Origin: Brachypterus glaber
Lineage: Eukaryota > Arthropoda > Insecta > Coleoptera > Kateretidae
Assembly: GCA_958510825.1 (NCBI GenBank)
Contig: OY294045.1
Coordinates: 13,629,916 to 13,693,915 of the forward strand
Length of the DNA stretch: 64,000 nt
Direction: 5' to 3'
The notes under the pieces were generated by a model. The model did no database searches and was not told where the DNA came from. It saw only the letters and a list, made by a program, of their open reading frames with translations. This document shows, piece after piece, positions 10,692-21,449 of the stretch. The position numbers were made by a program, and so were the translations under genes. Positions within the stretch are counted from its first letter, which is position 1. Every line of letters starts with the position of its first letter.

Positions 10692-11047
10692 TAATAGTTA
10701 TTTATGGTACTAGTGGGTAAATTAAGATATTGTCCATGAGAAAATTAACCTGCTTGGCTGACGCCAAAAAAGTCCAAACCTAGCGAGGCGTCAGCCAAGC
10801 AGGTTAATTTTCGAGAGGGCATTATCGGTTTACCCATGAGTGCCATTCAAGGTTTCATCCAATAAATAGCTTAGAAATTCATATTTTATTATTGACATTT
10901 ACAAGGAAATAATTTGACAAGTGACAGTTGAGTGGGTAAAATAAATAATTATCCACTCAATAAAGTAAAAGCCACGAGGGGGTTATTATTGAGTTTATCT
11001 ATTTAAAATAAAGCTGGTAATTGTCTTATTATCTGTATGTATTGGAT
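10692..11047 (+). mobile_element. Repeat J copy 1 with perfect 25-bp hairpin
   Basis: Recurs in reverse at 43528-43861. At 10741-10765 and 10787-10811 lies a perfect 25-bp inverted repeat (it includes TTAACCTGCTTGGCTGACGC) around a 21-nt loop. The loop contains the 14-mer AAAAAGTCCAAACC found elsewhere in the window. The other copy has lost most of the stem. The rest pairs GTGGGTAAAATAAATAATTA and TGTATGTATTGGAT with the other copy. Confidence 0.7.
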
Positions 11048-11087
11048 AAATCATATTTTGGTAGTATATTGAGATAAAACGCAATAA

Positions 11088-11147
11088 GCTATCCACTGTG
11101 AAGAGTATTCTTTGGCATACAAAGCATTACATACATTCACCGCTTTT
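11088..11147 (-). mobile_element. Repeat H, left-end fragment
   Basis: TATCCACTGTGAAGAGTATT and GCATTACATA...CGCTTTTTT match the complement of the left end of repeat H (compare 37341-37420). Confidence 0.5.
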
Positions 11148-11431
11148 TTATTAGATATTCGATGTTTCTTTACTTTTACGCGAAGTTTTCGTGAAACTAA
11201 ATTACCAATTTAATGACTTTCAGATCGACATTCGGCTAACTTCTCGGGTAACTCTATTTATATATGCTAATGCAATATTTACTCGCTGATAACATCAAAT
11301 TGAAATTATTTTTGCGAGTTTCCAACTAAAAATACAAAAAATTATATTACAACTGAAATTACATTAGATATTCTGAAATAAGAAGAGACGTGCATTTCTT
11401 ATTTGAATTTTTCTACAAATGGCATTAAATA

Positions 11432-11895
11432 TTTTTTCTATTTTGCGACTCTTATAAGCTCATAATCACACGCATTTTGCGTGTGCTTATAGGCCCATAA
11501 GAGGTCTGTACTTTTTGTTCTTTTGGGTTGGCAACAGACCTGGCCTATCGCTTGACGTTTTCCATGCAAATGTCAATGTCGCTTTAGAGTTGAATTTTCT
11601 ACAAAATTTAGTGTTTAGGTTATTTTTACCATGTTAAATTGTGGCTTGGTTAATTGCAGTAAAACAGAGAAGAGATGACTATAAAATATATCAAAATATA
11701 ATTTGTTTTTAGAATTTTAAACATGGTGTAAACTGTAATGCCAATCCAAAACAAAAATCCCTAAATCAGTTTTTAAATGTAAGTTTTTTTAAATTTTAGA
11801 GCAAAATATAAAAAATTGTATAAAGCACTCGTTTCATAACACGTTTTTAGCGCACTAGTACTCGTGCGCTAAAAACGTACTTTAATATACTATTA
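11432..11895 (+). mobile_element. Repeat K copy 1, exon-like segment with splice donor
   Basis: Matches 41054-41537 (CTATTTTGCGACTCTTATAA, CACACGCATTTTGCGTGT, AAATTGTGGCTTGGTTA, TGTAAGTTTTTTT). Within it ACCATG (11627) starts MLNCGLVNCSKTEKR before a TGA, and a GTAAGT donor-like site follows near 11778 in both copies. It could be the 5' end of a DNA-transposon gene with a Cys-x4-Cys start, but both frames are broken. A perfect 15-bp stem (ACGTTTTTAGCGCAC) lies at 11841-11878 only in this copy. Confidence 0.5.
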
Positions 11896-11906
11896 GTACC
11901 TAATAA

Positions 11907-12146
11907 GGGAACGTTCAAGTATTACGTAACGCAAAATGTAACAAAATTCATACACTTCATACCTTGGTTCTCGCGTTATTCAAGGCTGTAGAGATTTCAT
12001 ATTTTGGTACCCCCCCCCCTAATAGGGGGTGTGTTAGGGGGGTAGTCAAAATATGAAATCTCTATAATCTATAATAACGCGAGAACCGGGATATGAAGTG
12101 TATGAATTTTGGTACAATTTGCATTACGTAATAGTTGAACCTTTCC
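11907..12146. mobile_element. Poly-C MITE, GGGAACGTTCAAGTATTACG type (copy 1)
   Basis: Terminal repeats of about 90 bp run from GGGAACGTTCAAGTATTACG to its degenerate complement at 12146, with an inner block of ATATGAAATCTCTA pairing and a C-run/G-run at the hairpin tip (12011-12040). Relatives are at 33078-33180, 45964-46021 and 59581-59732. Confidence 0.8.
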
Positions 12147-12324
12147 TAAGGACAGAATTTTAATATAAAAACTTTTTCCTTGTAATTACTTTAAATCGGT
12201 AGGTGACTTGAAATCATTTCCGTTTTTGGGACTGCGCTACACCACTTTAGGTACAGCGACTTCGCCAAAATTATAAAAACTATAAATTACCCAGGTATCT
12301 AGGTACCTAGGTAAAAACAGCTAA

Positions 12325-12630
12325 TTATATAATGATGATAAGCATAATATTATTATTATTATTAATATCATTATTACCTTTATTATTATAATGCATATTG
12401 ATGCTAAGGATGATAATAATAATAATATTAATGATAATAATAATGAATGATAATAATTACGATAATAACTATTCTAATAATATTGATAATAATAATAATA
12501 ATAATGATAATAATAATGATAATAATAATGATAATATTAATGATAATAATAATGATAATAATAATGATAATAACAATGCTAAATAGAATAGTGCTAATAA
12601 GAATGATAATAATAATAATGACTATAATAG
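12325..12630. repeat. Imperfect (ATN)n trinucleotide tract
   Basis: AAT, GAT and ATT triplets dominate for ~300 bp, with tandem stretches of GATAATAATAAT. Two frames (12398-12586 and 12447-12764) are open only because of this composition and are not genes. Confidence 0.85.
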
Positions 12631-15126
12631 ACCTATCAAATCTTTTTTATTTTTTGACTTTCAACCAATCAAATTCGAATTACACTGATAATTTCACGTA
12701 TGAAATTATTGAAACCAGGGATATCTTGATCAATTTTAAAACATATCATTCCAAACAAATGTAGGAAAAGCTTACCTTTTGCAGCGACTTTGACAAAGTT
12801 TAATTCTATATTTTAACATTTAAAAATATTGCAATCTATGCCTTGGTACGGAAAACTAAATAATTTGAGGTAAGCTTTAGTTAAACCTAATTATATGCAA
12901 TAAACATTTAAATAAAACATACTTTTTTTGCTAGTTAGTTTGTAAAATAGTCAAGCTAAATATTACTCCAGGTGGTGCAATTTTCAGAAAATTTTATTAT
13001 CGCCTCAAAATAATTTTGCTTCAAAGTAATTTTTATTCGTTTATTTTTTGCTAAAAACTCCGCCCTCGGGCTCGAGCTTTTAATAACCAAAAATATACTC
13101 AAAAAATTACTGAGCAAAATTATTTTATAATAAAGTTATCGAAAATTTCACTACCTCTTGTGATATTACTGTCGATAATTCTGACGATAATTTTGATAAA
13201 GAAAATTTTTTGCTGATAATTTTTATAAATTTTAGTTAGGTTTGGTTTGATTTTTGATAAAATAGTTAACTTTGCAATCTATAAAGATAGTTTCACATAT
13301 GCCTATGGGATTTATTTTTGTGATGTATTTTTGTGATGTATTATGATTAGACACTGTCTGATTAGCATCAGAATTCTAAATTTTGATTTTTTTTTTAAAT
13401 GAAAAGCAATGCAAATATAAAATCCAGTCCTGCCTATTCTCTTTAAAAATAAAAGTATAGTCACATTTTTTACAATTATAATTAACGATAAAAATCTCGT
13501 TCAAAAGTCAACTTTCATTTATATTATTTACCTAAACTTAAGGCTTTAATTAATTTCTATTTAAAACTTAAAATTCATAATTTATTAAAAATTTCATTAA
13601 AAAAATTAATTGGAAAGGTTTCACGTTAAGATGGGTTATTCATATATGCATAAAGCACTTAAAATTCTTTAGTTAATATTATCTATACTAAAGATTCTAT
13701 GTGTAATTATTTTTATGTATTTTTTTTTCTAATGCTGTGTTTGAATTTTTTACGTTTGAAAAATATTAATTATAAAAAAACGGTGCAAGGATTTTATAAA
13801 AAGGAAATGGAGTATTTTAATTTTGAATCCCCCTGAAACTTATGTTTTTGCTTCTAAGACATTCTTATCAAACTGGATCAATGTGAGTAATTTTAGGATA
13901 TACTAGTAAGAAATTATTATTTCTTAATATTTTGCAAACCCCATAAATTATTATAAGCAATTTCTAAATCACACTGTATATTAACTGAATGATAAATACG
14001 TTGGGTGATAAAAGCCAGACCTAATGCGCTATGCACAATAAATTAAATTAATTGCCAAACATTTTATTTTTCATTTCATTTGGTACCTTGTTCTTTGACT
14101 ATTTATGGCGGCGAAAAAAAGTTCGCGTCTTTAGGGTAAGCTGGGGTAAATGTAAACTGCGGAAACAACGCGAATGCAAGAAATATAGTTTCCGTCAAGT
14201 TATGTACGCTATTTTTCCTACGACCCCAAGAAAAATAAAATTGTTTAAAATAAATATAATTATATGTAAATACAGATAAATAAAATTATCATTATCTGAA
14301 ACTATTATATTTATATAATTATATTATAAAATTAAGTAACTATTAAAAAAACACCAGTACTTCCCAGAAAAATAAATAATTAATTTGCAGTTTTGCTAAA
14401 ATTCACAAAGTTGTATGCGTCAACCTTGATAAATCAGTCAAGTTTACCTTGGTCTCTTTCGTTTATTTTCTTAGATTAGACTTTGACAGTTTAAGTTAGT
14501 TAGGTGTTTTTGTTTTCTTTCCAAAATTAAACGATTTATAATTCAAAATTATCGTAACTAAAAAAAAAAGTAAAAAATATATCCAGATGAATAAAAAGTA
14601 ATAGAAAAATGTCTAGTATAATGGAAAATATTTTGAAAAAAAAGTATCACAATAGCTTTTCTTTTTCACACATTTATGATATTATTTCGTGTAAAATTTG
14701 TCGTTTTTATATATTTTCCTATAGGAAAAATATTTATTGTAGGATTACCCCATTTTCCCCTATCCAATTCTTCTACTTCTTTATCACAGAGAAAAAAATC
14801 CCTGCCTCCATAAAAAACGTTTCTAAACTCCTAAACAGACTTGTGTCGAATTAGTGCTAAGAATTATTGCTCAAAAGGGGACCCGATTTGCTTTTTTTAT
14901 CAAATTATTTTAATTGAAGCGCCTCATTGTTCTCCGGACCCTTCGCGATCATTTCGTAATAATTTCAGATGGAATATTAAAAAGGCGACTTAATATTTTA
15001 GCATGTACTAACAAATTTATTCTTCCATGGAGACATGGTTCAATTATGGCGTTAAGACGTGCTTTTGTCTAGTTTAAACGGGCGTTTCTTAGCAGATTTT
15101 AATGCCGTTTCAATAGACTGATTAAT
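12631..15126. other. 2.5 kb without recognisable gene or repeat
   Basis: AT-rich DNA. Short frames at 14052-14279 and 14609-14854 carry no recognisable domain; the latter starts in a Kozak-like context (aaaaatgtct) but is low complexity. A somewhat GC-richer patch lies at 14870-15120. The region may hold unannotatable host non-coding sequence or very old repeats. Confidence 0.4.
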
Positions 15127-15372
15127 TTTTATATTTATTTATTTATTTGCTTGAAAAATCATACAGCAGCATGGAGAGCCCCAAATAAGCTTTTGCTTGT
15201 GCTAATGGCTCTCCATTAATTTAGCACAAATACAATCTAAAAATATAATAAACCCAAACTTGAACACTTAGGTATAGCCTTTTCTTCCGTAAAGGTTTTA
15301 CCTATCCTTTTTATCAGCCTTGATTCTGGCCATATTCTTCACAATAAGCTTTTTGGGCCCTGGTGATATAGT
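15127..15372 (-). mobile_element. LINE 3' end fragment with (AAAT)n tail
   Basis: On the minus strand the segment ends AAATAAATAAATAAATAT after GCTTATTTGGGGCTCTCCAT. The last ~70 bp recur at 45607-45680. Upstream, a short frame ends in KNMARIKADKKDR and a TAA at about 15297, plausibly the last codons of a LINE ORF2. 5'-truncated. Confidence 0.6.
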
Positions 15373-15535
15373 TTGACGCACGGATCTGTGGCTACGGGAA
15401 ATATGTTTGGAATGTGTGTGCAAGTGGGAGGCCCGTTGTAGGCACGCAAGCCTTATAACGCTCTCGACGGAAAGAAGAGATGGCGAATGTTTCCTCCCCC
15501 TTTCGTCGGAGACTTTCTTTTATGCCGAGAACTAT
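15372..15535 (+). repeat. Repeat G copy 1 (GC-richer interspersed repeat)
   Basis: Contains ATCTGTGGCTACGGGAAATA, GTGTGTGCAAGTG, GAGGCCCGTT and CTTATAACGC, shared with 21165-21395 (reverse) and 37025-37155. Length and strong conservation of the GC-rich part would fit a SINE, but no clear polymerase III boxes are visible. Confidence 0.6.
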
Positions 15536-15665
15536 AGTCTTATAAATTATAACTTTTTTTCCTGAATTTTTCAAATTGTGTCATTTAGACATTTATTGTT
15601 AACAACACTATAAAAAGTAAACTGAATATTCAGTTACAAATGGATAGGAAATTGGAAGTTATTAT

Positions 15666-15667
<2 letters not shown>

Positions 15668-15701
<34 letters not shown>
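15668..15701. repeat. (AT)17 microsatellite
   Basis: Uninterrupted AT dinucleotide run directly left of the large hairpin element. Confidence 0.95.
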
Positions 15702-15706
<5 letters not shown>

Positions 15707-16729
15707 GGTGTATTTGAAATAGCGTAGGAAATTTTAACAGGTGAAAGTGGCTAAAAAAATCGGTTTTTATTTAATAACTCAGGAACCCTTTGAGATATAT
15801 TAACGAGGTTTTGCACGTAAATTAATCCTAATAAGCCCCATCTTTGTATGTCATTTTCACGTACTTATTTAAACCAGGGGTGTGCGAAACGGGGGGGCCT
15901 TATCAGTTTTTTGTCCCAAACTTTTTTCTGTGTAACTTTTTTACAATTTTATTTTTGAAATATGATTCCTTAGGTCAAAATACATAAAAAAGGTACTCTT
16001 GTTGTAATACTGTAGGATTAACCGTTTTCGAGTAAAATTCCTTTGAAGGTGAAATTCCACGGTTCGAGGACGAAAAATTAAATACTAAAATGTCGAAAAC
16101 CTAAATTTTAATGATGCAATGTAGGTCGAAAAAACGCTTTTAAAGCTACCATAGCCCTTTAAAAATGGTGCATATTTATTGGAAGTACCTGTATATGAGT
16201 TTTTTTATTAGTTTTAAATGTACATTCGCCCTGCATAATTAAAATTTTGGTTTTCAACATTTTAGTATTTAATTTTTCGTCCTCGAACCGTGGAATTTCA
16301 CCTTCAAATGAATTTTTCTCGAAAACGGTTAATCCTACAGTATTACAACAAGAGTACCTTTTTTATATATTTTGACCTGAGGAATCACATTTCAAAAATA
16401 AAATTGCAAAAAAGTTACACAGAAAAAAGTTTGGGACAAAAAACTGATAAGCCCCCCCCGTTTCGCACACCCCTGGTTTAAATAAGTACGTGAAAATGAC
16501 ATAAAAAGATGGGGCTTATTAGGATTAATTCACGTGCAAAACCTCGTTAATATATCTCAAAGGGTTCCTGAGTTATTAAATAAAAACCGATTTTTTTAGC
16601 CACTTTCAAAGGGGCGTAGCTCCCTTATGACGCATTTTTAGACATATATTTATAGGAACTTTTTGTCATATTTTATCATGTAGAATCACCTGTTAAAATT
16701 TCCTATGCTAGTTCAAATACACCGCGTAT
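15702..16729. mobile_element. Giant hairpin, ~0.4-0.5-kb arms, TACAGGG family
   Basis: Ends TACAGGGTGTATTTGAAATA and complement TACGCGGTGTATTTGAACTA. From about 15740 to 16115 the left arm is complementary to 16225-16600 at an estimated 95% or better, including TTCCACGGTTCGAGGACGAA against its complement at 16280. The right arm has ~75 extra bases near its end (16610-16690, with AAGGGAGCTACGCCCC in complement). A loop of ~110 bp separates the arms. No coding capacity. If transcribed it would make long double-stranded RNA. Confidence 0.85.
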
Positions 16730-17228
16730 ATATGTAATTGTACTTTATTTTTGTTAAAAACACACAATATTTAATGTCTTTCCTTAAATATTAAAGTACG
16801 TGAGTTTATAGTTCTATAAAACTATAGTGTTTTTAACAAGAATTTGTTCAGGATCATAACTTCCTATCCGTTTATAACTAAATATTTAGTTACAAAGGGA
16901 TAGAAAGTTAAGTTCCTATAAAATGTACTTTAATTTTTGTTAAAAACAGTATAGTTCTAAAGTCACGTAATTTAATATTTAAGGACGGACATGAAATGTT
17001 GCATGTCTTTAACAAAAAATAAAGTACAATTGTATAGGACAATAACTTTCGATTTCCTGTGCATTTGTAACTGAATATTCAGTTTACTTTTTACAGTGAA
17101 ACAAGCTTAGCTTGTCCGAGAACGAATAACAGTTTTTTTCAAAAAAAAAGTATTTTGGACTCTGGATCGGGGAGAAATAATTCTGAAAAACAAAAAAACA
17201 CATTGGGGGTAATTTGACTGAAAAAAAT

Positions 17229-17316
17229 ACTCTTTTTTAATAATTTTTTGTTTGTTTTTATTTAAAAAAAAAATAGTCTTTTTCAATTATTTTTTGTTTG
17301 TTTTTATTCTGTTGGT
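17229..17316. repeat. Two-copy direct repeat
   Basis: AATTTTTTGTTTGTTTTTAT preceded by CTTTTTTAAT or CTTTTTCAAT occurs twice, ~45 bp apart. Confidence 0.6.
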
Positions 17317-17449
17317 CATCAAAAATATCTCTATTTTTGACAGATTTTAATTTAGCCAAATTTTCTTAGGATATGACAAAATATTGAAGAATCTCCATTA
17401 GATTTTTCCCAAAATTCTCTTAGGCTGCGAAGGTGTTAAGGACACTAGA

Positions 17450-18107
17450 TCATTATTATTATTATTATTACAATATATAAAAGGGCAGAGAAAATTAATT
17501 CTATAAAGCCCCTAAAAAGTACTAAGTTAAATAAGAAAGAGATAATATAAAAAAAATAGACATTATAAAAAAAAGAAACAAAAGCGTTATACATTAAAAA
17601 ATAATAAATAATAGAAATTAATTAGCTTTGAAATTGTCGTACAAGTTTTTAAACGTGTTTACATTGGTGGCGGATATGATGTTTTCTGGCAGACTGTTCC
17701 ATTTATGGTAAACTCTGTTTCCCAAGACATTTTGGCGGGACCTGGTTCTGAAGTTTTCTTTCTTGAGTTTTAAGCTGTGACCTCTTAGCCTTGGGTCCGG
17801 ATTTAAAGTAAACAGATGCCGTATATCACAAGAAAAGTGCCCATGAAGAGACGGAGACGGTGCTCATACGAAGGGCGAATGCGTCCAAATGGTATTCTGG
17901 TTGCTCGACGCTGTATTGCTTCCAGGTTGTTTGAGTCCCTAATGAAGTCCGGATGCCAGGCAGGACCACCAAACTCCAAAATAGGTCGGACTTGAATTTT
18001 ATAGAGCTTCATAAAAGTCTGAAAGCTGACATTATTAAAAGCTTTAGACAATAGATACAGCTTGGAGTTGGCCTTTTTGCAAGCTTCCGATATGTGAATC
18101 ATGGTCC
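17450..18107 (-). pseudogene. CR1-like LINE, C-terminal RT remnant (frameshifted)
   Basis: On the minus strand a frame from about 18107 reads the RT thumb/C-terminal region of a CR1/jockey-group LINE: ISEACKKANSKLYLLSKAF, then LYKIQVRPILEFGGPAWHPD and EAIQRRATRIPFGRIRPSYE. After about 17830 the frame is broken by a deletion of perhaps 40 codons. It resumes as LFTLNPDPRLRGHSLKLKK and continues through WNSLPENIISATNVNTFKN to a TAA at 17618-17620. A short 3' UTR ends in (ATT)n at 17449-17472. Catalytic motifs lie upstream of the truncation and are missing, so it is dead. Confidence 0.8.
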
Positions 18108-18620
18108 AAATTTTTAACAAATAATAAATAAATAAAAATTATGAAATAAATAGATATTATTAAACACTTTTAATTATACTCTTCATAAAGTTAAATTGTA
18201 TAATTTGTCAAAATTAAAATAATTATAGTATAACTATCCAGTAATATTTTCTCAACACACCTTTTTTTCGTAATATATACTTGAACTTGAAGATAATTTT
18301 GAATCGCTAATTTTAACCTCACACCTGTTGGATTTACATATGCTGAAGTTTTGATTAAACAATAAACTTTTTCTTCAAGCGTACTAAAATGTTCATATTT
18401 TATAACTGAACACACTAGTTAGAAGTGATCCATTTTTTTACAGTAAAAAAAATGAGTTCATTTTTGTACGCCGTAAAAAAAAGTTAGTTAGCAAAACCAC
18501 CACTGGCGGCAGCACTGTTTGACTTTGATGACAGCCATACTTCAAACTTGTTTGTTTATTATATAAACAGGTGGTTGAGTCGAGATTCTGTGCAAAAAAC
18601 TTGTGTGAAATTGATTAAAA
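18108..18620. other. Non-coding leader-like region
   Basis: AT-rich; the minus-strand frame 18191-18415 has no recognisable features. The last ~150 bp precede the Crypton-like fragment and may be its original 5' flank. Confidence 0.35.
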
Positions 18621-18746
18621 ATGATTGAAGAATATATTGTTTATACACCTACAAATCTCTCCGAAATTGCAAATGCTACATCAGACAAGTTACCATCAAA
18701 ATCGCGAAAAGTGTACGATTTAGCCTACGAAAAAAATTTTAAATGA
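18621..18746 (+). pseudogene. Crypton-like tyrosine recombinase, N-terminal fragment 1
   Basis: ATG at 18621 opens 41 codons (starts MIEEYIVYTPTNLSEIA, ends SRKVYDLAYEKNFK). The LPSKSRKVYDLAYEKF-type block is characteristic of the N-terminal DNA-binding part of tyrosine-recombinase-like proteins from Crypton-type elements, common in arthropods. The frame ends at TGA where the family usually has Trp: TGACCTAAGGAAGG looks like a decayed TGG-ACC-AAG-GAA-GG. The catalytic domain is absent nearby. A second fragment of the same block is at 52588-52764. Recognition is by motif memory, not by search. Confidence 0.55.
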
Positions 18747-19089
18747 CCTAAGGAAGGTTTGTTTATTTCGAAGGGGTTTTAATGGCTTATTTAAAAAAAA
18801 AAAAACATACTTTATTACTGAATAAATTAAATTCAAAAATTAATATTTAAAAATATATATAGGACGAAGAAAAAATAGTATGTTTCACTCAGAGAAAAAG
18901 TGCTGGTTTTACTCGTCTGTAGTTTCCGGACTCCGCTTCGAGTCGTCCGTAAATTCTACAGACTAGTAAATAAAAGCTTTACTTTTCCTCTTAGTAAAAC
19001 AATATACTATTTTTTGTATAAAATCAATATAAAAAATATAATTTATTTAAGTTCTTTTTAGCTACATTTCGGTTTATGTGCTTTTTAAG
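18747..19089. other. No gene; imperfect hairpin 18917-18968
   Basis: GTCTGTAG...CCGGAC at 18920 faces GTCGTCCG...CTACAGAC ending at 18964, a GC-richer imperfect stem-loop in AT-rich DNA. Confidence 0.5.
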
Positions 19090-19275
19090 ATATTATGAAA
19101 CCGGAATGTTTTTGTTTTTCTATTTTGACAGTACGTTTTTCTAATGTCAAGTAAATTCAGTGTAATAATTTTTATTTTTTTTTTTCGATTTTCTAAACCT
19201 TTGGGCTGTAGAACGTAGATAAAATAGTATACGCGATTCGTTTGCTACTGGCTTTTAGTGCACTCGAATAAATAC
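19090..19275 (+). repeat. Diverged repeat L, copy 2
   Basis: Counterpart of 10438-10625 (opposite orientation there). Lies ~350 bp downstream of the Crypton-like fragment. Confidence 0.6.
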
Positions 19276-20221
19276 TCCACGTGTGCACAAGTTGTACGGT
19301 TATGTGTATAGTTTGTGGGGTTCATTTCCACAACTTGTGCACATAACCCCACAAATTTTGCGTACGTCACCCAAACCGTCCGAAGTTACCCCAGTTGACG
19401 GTACTATAGACTATACACCCATCTAAGAGCGTCAAACAGAATTCATTTTTATAATAAATAATTTATTATTGTTATCATTTATTAAGTGCAGCCCAAAAAA
19501 AAACAAGTTTGATTGCTATTAACCACACTATATATTTTTTAAGTCTTAAGTCTTCCTTCTTATGTAAATCTTGTTTCATTCGGATTTGGCTGAATTTTGA
19601 AAATGATATAGTCGATGTTTTGTTTAAAAATGTTTTTGGGCACATCTCTCAAAACTCAATACCTAGTTTAGGTGAGAGAACACTTTGAAAATCTCGAAAA
19701 ACGAGGCGCACCCTTCTTATCGAAAAGTCGTTTCGATCCGATTTGGCTAAATTTAGGATATGATAGGTATAGTTCTTGACTTTCTGATTAAAAGTGTACG
19801 AAAGCATAGAACGGCCACACCATTTTGTTTATAATTGCCAGTCCGCCTGTGTATCTAGATATAGATAATTCTTATCAGATTTTAGGTCTGCCAACATCTA
19901 ATGTAGTACATTAGATGGCGCCACCATTTGTAAGCTCTCGATACAGATACAGTATTTTTAACTTTTCAACAGTCGGTGCTAAAGCAAAACAGCACCAATT
20001 ATATGAAATTTTGGTAGGGATTTTCTCATTGATTGTGAACATTCTGTAGTAGAGCAGTGTAATTTCTTTATAGATTTAAAAATAAAATTCTGTAATGTTC
20101 TTTTATTATTTTTTTATTAAAGGTTAAGCGAGAGGTTAACATATAAATAGTTAAAAATATAATAGGTAGAATGTACAATTTTATAAAAATAATTATATTC
20201 ATTATATAAATGTTTAGCAAT
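19276..20221. other. No gene; hairpins at 19281-19344 and 19895-19917
   Basis: TGTGCACAAGTTGT at 19281 is answered by its complement ending at 19344. CATCTAATGTA-g-TACATTAGATG (19895-19917) is a perfect 11-bp stem with a one-base loop. ATCTAATG and AGATGGCGCC near it resemble the ends of repeat N. No coding frame. Confidence 0.5.
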
Positions 20222-20695
20222 TATTATACTATTCTCAGCGCGTAAGCGCTAGAATAGTATAATACAGTATACTGTATTATAGTATTCTGTACGGTATATA
20301 CCGTGCGATTATAAAGTGCCGAACATTTTTTAATGCAAAACTGGCTTCAAACGAAGAGTATTTTCTTTTCAAACTGCTCGGCACTTTATAATCGCACTGT
20401 ATATATATAGTTTTGAATTTCCCAAAATGGCCAAAAAACACTCCATACAAAAAATTCTTGTATACAAATGTGTTTCATGAAAAAATAAGAAACTTTGAAA
20501 ATGTCCGTCTGCCATCCGTCCGTCCGTCTGTCCGTGCGACTGTCCGACAGTCCGATGTAAAGTTTATTGTGAATGCGTTAACCCTAGAACAAAATATCTC
20601 ATCGACTTAAAATTTGTATGATAAATTAGGTCCTATGAGAGAAAAATTCCTATTCTTTTTGAAAAGAATGCCCCCAAAAACAAAACTACAAATTT
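20222..20695 (-). mobile_element. Repeat H copy 3 with a chain of hairpins
   Basis: Reverse of 9705-10366: terminal hairpin (TTATACTATTCT...AGAATAGTATAA around AGCGC), GTATACCGT-like block, CAAATGTGTTTCATGAAAAA, (GTCC)n at 20518-20535 and the CCCCCAAAAAC block at 20670. Two further perfect or near-perfect stems follow the terminal hairpin: ATACAGTATACTGTAT (about 20262) and the pair GTGCGATTATAAAGTGCCGA (20301) with its complement ending near 20398. Confidence 0.65.
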
Positions 20696-21164
20696 TTATT
20701 TGTTTAAATATTGTAACCTGTTTAATTAATCTGTCTAGGCCATAAAGTAGAAACATTATTAAATATAAACAAATGATTAAAAACAAAAGAAAAATATTAC
20801 CTAAATGTAATAAAATAGTTTTTTTTGAAGACATGAGAAATTATTGCTATTGCTTCATGCTTTTGGATTACAGGTAATTTATAATACAAAATAATAAATA
20901 AATAATAAAATAATTTATAAAATAAATCAATAACAATATCCAAGTATGCCTCCATGGGCGTACTTTAGGGGGCAGGGAGAATAGTTGATCAAAATCACTA
21001 AAAATTTATCTCGTCTATTAACAATGTGGATAAAAAAATTACCGCTAGCCCGTTGAAACAAAAAAAAAACATTCAAGACGCCCATATATGCTATTAATAT
21101 TTTTGATTAAATCAAAAGCCATCTGTTTATTGGCAACTCCCAATTTAATACCATTTTTTAGTAT
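20696..21164. other. No gene recognised
   Basis: AT-rich, no supportable feature. Confidence 0.4.
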
Positions 21165-21395
21165 TAAGCCAGCATATAGTTCTCCGCATGACATAAAGTC
21201 TCCGGCGGAAGGGGGAGGTGTTATACGCGCTCTCTTCTTTCCGTCAAAAGCGTTCACGGCATCGCAATCTTATGTTTTATGTTCTTACGCAAGATTCGGG
21301 ATAGGCCTTAAGGCGTGCGTGCCTGTAACGGGCCTCTCACTTGCACACACATTCCTTACATATTTCCCGTAGCCACAGATCCGTGCGTCCAGGGC
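21165..21395 (-). repeat. Repeat G copy 2, longest
   Basis: Complement of the 15372 copy, with additional left part (GTTCTCCGCATGACATAAAG; CTCTTCTTTCCGTC). Followed by a GGGGAGGGATGGAGGGGAGCC purine run and a C13 run at 21426-21438. Confidence 0.6.
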
Positions 21396-21449
21396 CGTAG
21401 CTATGGGGAGGGATGGAGGGGAGCCTCCCCCCCCCCCACGTATCTTGAA

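Larger units (their letters stand above)
15611..17093. mobile_element. Compound foldback of repeated palindromes
   Basis: The outer arms (15611-15667 and 17037-17093) share GTAAACTGAATATTCAGTTA plus GGATAGGAAA-like sequence in inverted orientation. Related palindromic cores recur at about 16857-16912, and GTACTTTA-TTTTTGTTAAAAA is repeated in both orientations at 16740, 16925 and 17010. The large hairpin 15702-16729 is inserted just after the (AT)n run near the left arm. Confidence 0.65.

Noticed and set aside
12398..12764. Asn/Asp- and Ile-rich frames
   Set aside because: Produced by the (ATN)n tract; no homology-bearing residues.
14609..14854. 81-codon frame with a fair start context
   Set aside because: Low complexity, Phe/Ile/Lys-rich, no motif; consistent with chance in AT-rich DNA.
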